Assembly (NCBI GenBank): GCA_021778165.1
Contig: JAJYCU010000009.1
Coordinates: forward strand, 1-10,363
DNA length: 10,363 nt
DNA from: a bacterium
Lineage (GTDB): Bacteria > Patescibacteria > Saccharimonadia > Saccharimonadales > UBA4665
Direction: 5' to 3'
The notes beneath the pieces are model-generated. The model did not search any database. It had not been told where the DNA came from and saw nothing but the letters and a program-made list of their open reading frames with translations. This document shows, piece after piece, positions 6,444-10,363 of this stretch. The stretch's first letter is position 1, and each line of letters opens with the position of its first letter. Made by a program: the position numbers and the translations under genes.

Positions 6444-7601
6444 TTAAAACTGTTTAAGATAATTGGTTGAAAAACTTGAATTAAGTTTATTTTTCTGTTC
6501 ATATTTTTCCAAGGCAAAAAAGATTAATCTTTCTACTAAATCAACATTACTAAGACCAAATTTTTGAAAATTATGAGAATAAAGTGATCCTGGCATTGGA
6601 TTTATTTCGTTAAAATAAACAATGGACTTCTTACTATCAATTAGAAGATCAACTCGCGCTATACCCGATAGATTGAATAACTTAAATACTTCTAGAGCCA
6701 GTGTTTCAGCTGATTTATATAATTTAGCTGGCAAATCAGCGGGTACTTGGCTATAGCCTTCACTGGCTCCCAATGAACTCTTGCTGCCTTTTTTCTGGCC
6801 ACGTAAATATTTGGTATCAAAGTCAAAGAAGTCAGCCTGCTGTAACATTGGTCGCTCTAGATAAGCTGGTTCTGGTACATCATTACCGATAATCGGCAGA
6901 GTAACTTCAATTAAGTTAGCTACTTCCTCTTCTACAATTACTAAATCATCATAATGAAATGCAAGTTCTAACGCATTCTCTAGTTCTTGATTGTTATTAA
7001 CTCTACTTATACCTATTGATGATCCTAAGTGAGCTGGTTTAACAAAAAGTGGCCAATTAAGTTTAGTATTTATTTCGTTAATTATCTTCTGGCCATTTTC
7101 TTTATAATTAATATTTTTATAAAATAAAAAATTACTGGTTGAAATACCATTTGCGACAGCCAGTTGTTTAGCTAAAACCTTATTCATAGCAATAGCTGAG
7201 GCAGGCATATCACAACCAACATAAGCTACATTTGCCATCTCTAATAATCCCATTAGATCACCATCTTCTCCGTACGTTCCGTGCATAGCCGGGAAAACAA
7301 CATCTATTAACAATTTTCGGCTACTAATTGAACCACCAGTTGATAGAACTAACCCTTGATCAAATTTTAAACTAATCGGTTTTAACTTTTTTAATAGTGA
7401 ATTTATCTTACCCGATGTATAAGTTTCAATATCGGCTAAAGCTTCATGCCAATACCATTGTCCAGTTTTAGAAATATATAAAGGCTCTACCTGGTATTTC
7501 TTAGTCAGTCTTAATGGTTTAATAACACTATTTATTGCCGTTACAATCGAGACATCATGTTCAACCGAACGACCACCAAATATAACCAAAATTTTCTTCA
7601 T
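6444..7601 (-). CDS. ddl: D-alanine--D-alanine ligase
   Basis: ATP-grasp enzyme in the cytoplasm that joins two D-Ala for peptidoglycan precursors. Motifs: FGGRSVEHDVS at 8-18, HGTYGEDGDLMGLLE at 107-121, ASAIAMNK at 134-141 (the usual MDK is MNK), FVKPAHLGSSIGIS at 186-199, and SGIARVDLL then FNEINPMPGSL at 340-350. The omega-loop segment FDTKY at 251-255 retains the Tyr equivalent to E. coli DdlB Tyr216, which favours D-Ala over D-lactate as second substrate. 385 residues, on the long side, because of insertions and a polar C-terminal tail. A weak AAAGG precedes the ATG by 10 nt. It lies 51 nt after a MurF-like gene, so two sequential wall-precursor steps sit side by side. Confidence 0.95.
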   Translation of the reverse strand: MKKILVIFGGRSVEHDVSIVTAINSVIKPLRLTKKYQVEPLYISKTGQWYWHEALADIETYTSGKINSLLKKLKPISLKFDQGLVLSTGGSISSRKLLIDVVFPAMHGTYGEDGDLMGLLEMANVAYVGCDMPASAIAMNKVLAKQLAVANGISTSNFLFYKNINYKENGQKIINEINTKLNWPLFVKPAHLGSSIGISRVNNNQELENALELAFHYDDLVIVEEEVANLIEVTLPIIGNDVPEPAYLERPMLQQADFFDFDTKYLRGQKKGSKSSLGASEGYSQVPADLPAKLYKSAETLALEVFKLFNLSGIARVDLLIDSKKSIVYFNEINPMPGSLYSHNFQKFGLSNVDLVERLIFFALEKYEQKNKLNSSFSTNYLKQF

Positions 7602-7622
7602 AATATAAATACCTTTATACCT

Positions 7623-7631
7623 AGTATAACA
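7623..7631 (-). promoter_or_regulatory. Possible extended -10 promoter upstream of ddl
   Basis: On the minus strand the bases read TGTTATACT, an extended -10 element. It overlaps a perfect 6-3-6 inverted repeat (7615-7629, TTATAC-CTA-GTATAA on the plus strand). The -35 region is only T-rich. If active, it would let ddl and leuS be expressed separately from the hydrolase and MurF-like genes, and the palindrome could be a small operator. Both points are inference. Confidence 0.35.
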
Positions 7632-7652
7632 ACGATTTAAGCTGATAAAAAA

Positions 7653-9092
7653 TTATTTGTAATTATCTGGCCAATCGTTTTGCATTAAAACTAGATCATC
7701 CTTAGCTACAAATATAGATAAATTATTATAAAAATCTAAAGGATTATCTTCTACAATGAGCTGACCAGCATAATTATCTTCAGCTAAACCTTTTTTAATA
7801 CTTTCTGTTGTCGAGTTTTGCATTAAAACCACTATATCAGGTGAAGCAGCAGCAATATAACGACCCATTTCAAGATGAATATCTTTAGTTTTCTTACCTT
7901 GATCGACCAGCCCAGGAGTGACATAAATTTTTCTCTTAGCCTTAAGATCTTTTATTAAATTTAAACCAGCCTTTATACCTTCGATATTACCGTTGTAACT
8001 ATCGTCAATAACCATTGCGCCATTTAGTTCAGATAATTCCATTCGATGAGGAAAGGCTTTAGTCTTAGCTATACCTTTTTTAATTTGATTTAAAGTCAAG
8101 CCGAGCTGTTCAGAAATTACTATAATTAAAGCTAGGTATTTAACTTGATGGCGACCAATGACTTTGCTTTTAAAATTATTAGTTTGCTTTTTATTTGATA
8201 ATTCAAAGCTGGTACCGCTATAGTCGGTTAATATATTACTAATTTTAAATCCTAAAACAGATTGATCATTGAATTGGTTGATTTCTTTGTTAATCTTAAT
8301 ATCTTTAAAATATGTATCACTATTAAGATAAATATTAGTTGGATCAACATATTTTTCAATGGAAAGTAAATCGTCGGCTTGTTGTTTTATGCTTTTATAA
8401 TGGTTCTGATGAACAGGAGCAAGTCCAGTTATAATAGCAAAATCCGGATGGGTCAATTTGGCTAGTTTAGCAATGTCTCCATTTTTACCTTCACCATATT
8501 CCAAAACTATATAATCTTCTAATCCTGTCAATTTTTGAGCAAATCGAGCGTGCGACAAAGCGACATTCTTATTGTCAGGAGATACAGCTACTTTCTTGCC
8601 TTCAGATAAAACAATTGCTAAGTATTCTTTCATAGAAGTTTTACCATAACTACCCAAAACAGCAATTATTTTGCCAGGATGATTTTTAAAAATATTCTCT
8701 GCTTTGTCTAAAATAATTTTGTCGCGAGGGTTAATTATTAGTATTTTTGCAACTAGTATAAGAATTAAAATTAAGTAAGGCCAAATTACAGGATAAGAAA
8801 GTATTATGGCTAAACCATAATATTGTCCACCAACAAAATGATTAGTAAATCCTAGAATAATTATAATTAATCCGATTAATATCTGTAGTAGCATGCCTCC
8901 AGCTATAAATCTATACAGTAAAATACTAAACTTTGTTTTTATGAATTGTTTTCGACGACTAACTAAATTAAAATTCTTAGTTTTACTAAGCCATATCAAA
9001 TAATTTCTAGCATCGTATTCACTAGCTTGAAGCATGTAGGCAATATTCTTAGGATATCGATAAGTATAAAGGCTAAATAAATTTTTAATCAT
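7653..9092 (-). CDS. Membrane-anchored MurF-like Mur ligase
   Basis: Mur-ligase central and C-terminal domains on an N-terminal membrane segment. The ATP loop is GSYGKTS (147-153); LEYGEGKNGDI (198-207) and GLAPVHQNH (223-231) match the MurF central-domain pattern, with the conserved His at 228. GRHQVKYLA (313-321) corresponds to the usual G-x-H-N-x-x-N motif but lacks both Asn. HRMELSEL then VIDDSYNGN (349-369) and TPGLVDQGKKTKDIH (392-406) are typical of the C-terminal domain. Instead of the UDP-MurNAc-peptide-binding domain of classical MurF, residues 1-60 are basic and aromatic and about 62-83 and 93-120 are hydrophobic helices. The likely role is adding D-Ala-D-Ala to the precursor at the membrane; another amide-ligase role is possible. 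The start overlaps the hydrolase stop by 4 nt (ATGA). Confidence 0.82.
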   Translation of the reverse strand: MIKNLFSLYTYRYPKNIAYMLQASEYDARNYLIWLSKTKNFNLVSRRKQFIKTKFSILLYRFIAGGMLLQILIGLIIIILGFTNHFVGGQYYGLAIILSYPVIWPYLILILILVAKILIINPRDKIILDKAENIFKNHPGKIIAVLGSYGKTSMKEYLAIVLSEGKKVAVSPDNKNVALSHARFAQKLTGLEDYIVLEYGEGKNGDIAKLAKLTHPDFAIITGLAPVHQNHYKSIKQQADDLLSIEKYVDPTNIYLNSDTYFKDIKINKEINQFNDQSVLGFKISNILTDYSGTSFELSNKKQTNNFKSKVIGRHQVKYLALIIVISEQLGLTLNQIKKGIAKTKAFPHRMELSELNGAMVIDDSYNGNIEGIKAGLNLIKDLKAKRKIYVTPGLVDQGKKTKDIHLEMGRYIAAASPDIVVLMQNSTTESIKKGLAEDNYAGQLIVEDNPLDFYNNLSIFVAKDDLVLMQNDWPDNYK

Positions 9093-9841
9093 CTAATGAA
9101 ATCTCCAATCATCATATTTAATCTACCTGGTTCCTCTAAATGTATAAAATGCCCAACGTTATCAAAAATCTCTAAACGGGAATTTTTAATTTTTCGATGA
9201 AAAATCTTACCATATAGAACTGGGGTAGCTTTATCATTTTGTCCATAAATTAATAAAGTAGGTATAGTAATTTTTTCTGCTTCAAGAATTAAATCTTCAC
9301 TGACAACATTTTTAAATGTTTCTATTAAATCTTCTTTTATTAGCATATCAGATCCAATTACTCTGTAAAATACTTCTTTAGCCTTTTTTTTATAGTTTGA
9401 TGGTAAGACAAAAGTTGCCGCTTTGGCTGTTTTTGCAACAATTCTAAGTGATTTATTCCTTAATTTATACTGACTTCTAATACCAGCTGATGATATTAGA
9501 ATTAGTTTTTGTGGCTGTATTAAACCTAAAGATACTATCTTTATAGCTATTGCTCCACCATTCGAATGTCCAATTAAAATATTTACTTTAAGGCCTAGTT
9601 TAGAAACAAATTTACTCACAAAACGAGCATATTTTTCTAAATCCCAATCAATAGGCGGGTTATCTGATTGTCCAAAACCCGGTAAATCCAGGCTTGCAAC
9701 GCCATATCCGTTTTTTATAAAGTATTGATATAGGTTATCCAGCCCCGAAGCTTGATCCCCCCAGCCGTGAAGCAATAACACCATTTTACTTGATTTAACC
9801 AAATTATAATTAACAACTAGGTCATCGATAACAATTTTCAT
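9089..9841 (-). CDS. Alpha/beta-fold hydrolase, substrate unknown
   Basis: A complete alpha/beta hydrolase of 250 residues with no signal peptide. The oxyanion-hole region is LLLHGWGDQ (22-30), the nucleophile elbow is GHSNGG with Ser93, the acid is Asp203 in YGQNDKATP, and the base is His231 in VGHFIHLE. A cap region rich in Lys and Ala spans about 120-185. These features fit esterases, lipases and related enzymes; substrate cannot be inferred. It overlaps the MurF-like gene by 4 nt (ATGA), a strong sign of coupled translation and perhaps a link to cell-envelope metabolism. No Shine-Dalgarno precedes the ATG, and a TATAAT box lies only 8 nt upstream, so the mRNA may be leaderless. It is the only gene here ending in TGA. 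Confidence 0.9.
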   Translation of the reverse strand: MKIVIDDLVVNYNLVKSSKMVLLLHGWGDQASGLDNLYQYFIKNGYGVASLDLPGFGQSDNPPIDWDLEKYARFVSKFVSKLGLKVNILIGHSNGGAIAIKIVSLGLIQPQKLILISSAGIRSQYKLRNKSLRIVAKTAKAATFVLPSNYKKKAKEVFYRVIGSDMLIKEDLIETFKNVVSEDLILEAEKITIPTLLIYGQNDKATPVLYGKIFHRKIKNSRLEIFDNVGHFIHLEEPGRLNMMIGDFIR

Positions 9842-9849
9842 TATCTTAA

Positions 9850-9855
9850 ATTATA
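9850..9855 (-). promoter_or_regulatory. -10 box giving a possibly leaderless hydrolase mRNA
   Basis: On the minus strand TATAAT ends 8 nt before the hydrolase ATG. A start site at the usual 6-8 nt downstream would fall on or next to the ATG. The -35 position holds ATATAA, a poor match, so activity may depend on a factor binding the inverted repeat immediately upstream. Confidence 0.4.
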
Positions 9856-9871
9856 GCTTAAGTTAAGTTAT

Positions 9872-9899
9872 TTTATATCGAAGTTATTATCGATATAAA
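9872..9899. repeat. 10-bp perfect inverted repeat upstream of hydrolase promoter
   Basis: TTTATATCGA and its exact reverse complement TCGATATAAA are separated by 8 bp. The repeat lies just upstream of, and its left arm overlaps the -35 position of, the putative hydrolase promoter, which is where an operator would sit. No T-run follows in either direction, so it is not an intrinsic terminator. Confidence 0.55.
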
Positions 9900-9989
9900 T
9901 CTTAAGCAGTACTTTTTAAAACCTAACCTTTTAATTAACCTATCTGAGATGTCTAGATCCGATATTTCTTAACTACAAATAAAACTTTT
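9900..9989. other. AT-rich spacer, no feature recognised
   Basis: Between the inverted repeat and the structured-RNA candidate I see no open frame of useful length, no strong promoter pair and no terminator on either strand. Together with 9842-9899 and 9990-10193 it makes up the only stretch over 300 bp without a protein gene. Confidence 0.5.
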
Positions 9990-10114
9990 AATAGTTTGAC
10001 ATAAATTAGTAAATCGAAAATAATAGAAATTAAGGGTGGGTGGGTTGTCAGCCGCCCATTAAACGAGCCAGAGAGATGCTGGACACCCTTAATAATTATT
10101 TAGACCAAACTATT
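9990..10114. ncRNA. Candidate structured RNA, family and strand unknown
   Basis: A GC-rich island in very AT-rich surroundings, enclosed by nested complementary segments: AATAGTTTG (9990-9998) with CAAACTATT (10106-10114); 10018-10024 with 10095-10101 (7 bp); and ATTAAGGGTG (10029-10038) with CACCCTTAAT (10084-10093). Inside, plus-strand GGGTGG (10039-10044 region) can pair with CCGCCC (10052-10057), and CCAG with CTGG around 10068-10082, giving a three-way-junction shape on a long interrupted stem. It does not match SRP RNA, tmRNA, RNase P, 6S or a riboswitch motif that I know. Minus orientation would place it downstream of tRNA-Ala. No promoter or intrinsic terminator settles the strand. 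Confidence 0.45.
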
Positions 10115-10125
10115 TTATTAAACAT

Positions 10126-10199
10126 ACTAATGGTGGCCCTTTCAACTCCTGACTCAAGAAAATCTGAGGTCAGGGTTTTGAGTAAGGCACTAATGGTGG
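10126..10199. repeat. 11-bp direct repeat of the tRNA-Ala 3' end, period 63
   Basis: ACTAATGGTGG occurs at 10126-10136 and again at 10189-10199, where it is the reverse complement of the tRNA 3' end (CC-A-CCA) plus five bases. The 52 bp between carry a hairpin. On the minus strand the spacer plus second copy spans about 60 nt, begins GTGCCTT and ends AAGGGCCACCA, so it has a faint tRNA-like closing stem but no cloverleaf. Confidence 0.7.
10148..10174. other. Stable hairpin between tRNA-Ala and the structured-RNA island
   Basis: CCTGACTCA pairs with TGAGTCAGG, apart from one extra G, around an 8-nt loop, giving nine pairs. On the plus strand it is followed by GTTTTG, too short a T-run for a confident terminator; on the minus strand no T-run follows. 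It may be a processing signal downstream of the tRNA. Confidence 0.5.
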
Positions 10200-10270
10200 A
10201 GATACAGGGACTCAAACCCTGGCCCTCAGCGCTGCCAGCGCTGCGCTCTAATCAACTGAGCTACATCCCC
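10194..10270 (-). tRNA. tRNA-Ala (anticodon GGC)
   Basis: Full cloverleaf of 74 nt plus encoded CCA (10196-10194). The acceptor GGGGATG pairs with TATCTCC, including two G-U pairs; the D arm is GCTC-AGTTGATTA-GAGC; the anticodon arm is CAGCG-CTGGCAG-CGCTG with anticodon GGC at 10236-10234, reading GCC and GCU; the T arm is CAGGG-TTTGAGT-CCCTG; the discriminator is A73. Acceptor pairs G2-C71, G3-U70 and G4-C69 include the G3-U70 identity element of AlaRS. G18, U55 and A58 are kept, but position 19 is A and position 56 is U instead of the near-universal G19 and C56. Confidence 0.97.
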
Positions 10271-10289
10271 GAAAATTGTTTCCAAAAAT

Positions 10290-10298
10290 ATTATAACA
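10290..10298 (-). promoter_or_regulatory. Extended -10 promoter of tRNA-Ala
   Basis: On the minus strand TGTTATAAT, a perfect extended -10, lies 19 nt before tRNA position 1, predicting a 5' leader of about 12 nt. It directly follows the T-run of the preceding terminator, so the -35 region falls inside that terminator hairpin and has no consensus match. Confidence 0.6.
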
Positions 10299-10325
10299 AA
10301 AAAATGCCAAGACTAATCTCAGCAT
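10298..10325 (-). terminator. Intrinsic terminator of the gene off the right edge
   Basis: On the minus strand ATGCTGAGA (10325-10317), loop TTAG, then TCTTGGCAT (10312-10304) gives a nine-pair stem with two G-U pairs, followed by a seven-T run. Five T also follow the hairpin on the plus strand, so it could work weakly in the other direction. Confidence 0.8.
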
Positions 10326-10327
10326 TT

Positions 10328-10363
10328 TTAAATATTGTATCGTGCGCGCCCACCCGAGAAGCG
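10328..10363 (-). other. 3' end of an unidentified gene or RNA (cut by window edge)
   Basis: Transcription from the right must end at the terminator, so a gene ends here. One frame is open from the edge to a TAA at 10330-10328 and would encode RFSGGRARYNI. The GC-rich codons are unlike the neighbouring genes, so the 3' end of a structured RNA is an alternative. I do not recognise it. It cannot be read as a tRNA 3' end, because no CCA and no T-loop with A58 can be placed. Confidence 0.3.

Noticed and set aside
10034..10090. T-box leader, because of AAGGGTGG on the plus strand
   Set aside because: The rest of the T-box sequence (TACCGCG), the specifier loop and a downstream plus-strand gene are all absent.
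10134..10193. Second tRNA next to tRNA-Ala
   Set aside because: It ends in CCA and has a partial closing stem, but two of seven acceptor pairs fail and there is no D arm, T arm or anticodon arm. It is kept only as a repeat and hairpin.
10076..10363. Open plus-strand frame of 96 codons from an ATG at 10076 to the window edge
   Set aside because: It runs antisense through tRNA-Ala, the promoter and the terminator. The SNQLSYIP stretch is the usual false peptide from the reverse of a tRNA, and no good ribosome-binding site precedes it.
1..10363. CRISPR array, insertion sequence, toxin-antitoxin or defence locus
   Set aside because: No spaced repeats, transposase, terminal inverted repeats or defence-type domains were seen; all recognisable protein genes are housekeeping or metabolic.

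Overview
The window looks like a piece of the chromosome of a small-genome, AT-rich bacterium, most plausibly from the Candidate Phyla Radiation (Saccharibacteria-like). The pointers are low GC, a compact layout with every recognisable gene on the minus strand, an S16 protein with a long acidic tail, a membrane-anchored MurF-like ligase, and an rpsP-trmD cluster without rimM or rplS. This assignment is inference. The standard code fits: TGA ends one gene and TAA ends the others, which argues against the UGA=Gly code of Gracilibacteria/SR1.

Reading in the direction of transcription (right to left), the right end (10363-10271) holds the tail of an unidentified gene or RNA, a clear intrinsic terminator, and an extended -10 promoter. 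A tRNA-Ala(GGC) with encoded CCA follows (10270-10194); it carries an unusual A19-U56 tertiary pair. Then comes about 350 bp without protein genes (10193-9842). It contains a hairpin flanked by a copy of the tRNA 3' end, a strongly base-paired GC-rich island that I read as an unidentified structured RNA, and a 10-bp inverted repeat next to a -10 box placed so close to the next gene that its mRNA would be leaderless.

The next block (9841-3970) is an alpha/beta hydrolase, a membrane-anchored MurF-like ligase, Ddl and LeuRS. The hydrolase and ligase overlap by 4 nt, and ddl and leuS are 2 nt apart. Ddl makes D-Ala-D-Ala, and MurF-type enzymes attach that dipeptide to the peptidoglycan precursor, so the centre of this block is wall-precursor synthesis.

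A third block (3883-1950) has its own promoter: a small L32-like protein, NusB, a Nudix hydrolase and RNase III. These serve ribosome assembly, rRNA antitermination and rRNA processing.

The fourth block (1837-1) starts from a near-consensus promoter (TTGACA, 17 bp, TAGAAT): S16 (rpsP), a KH RNA-binding protein (khpA), TrmD and, at the left edge, the first 38 codons of a nickel superoxide dismutase (sodN) with an intact nickel-hook motif behind an 11-residue leader. The sodN gene sits where rplS is usually found. I did not find a clear novel multigene system. The items most worth a second look are the NiSOD in a tRNA/ribosome operon, the A19-U56 tRNA, the unidentified structured RNA, and active-site substitutions in TrmD and RNase III.
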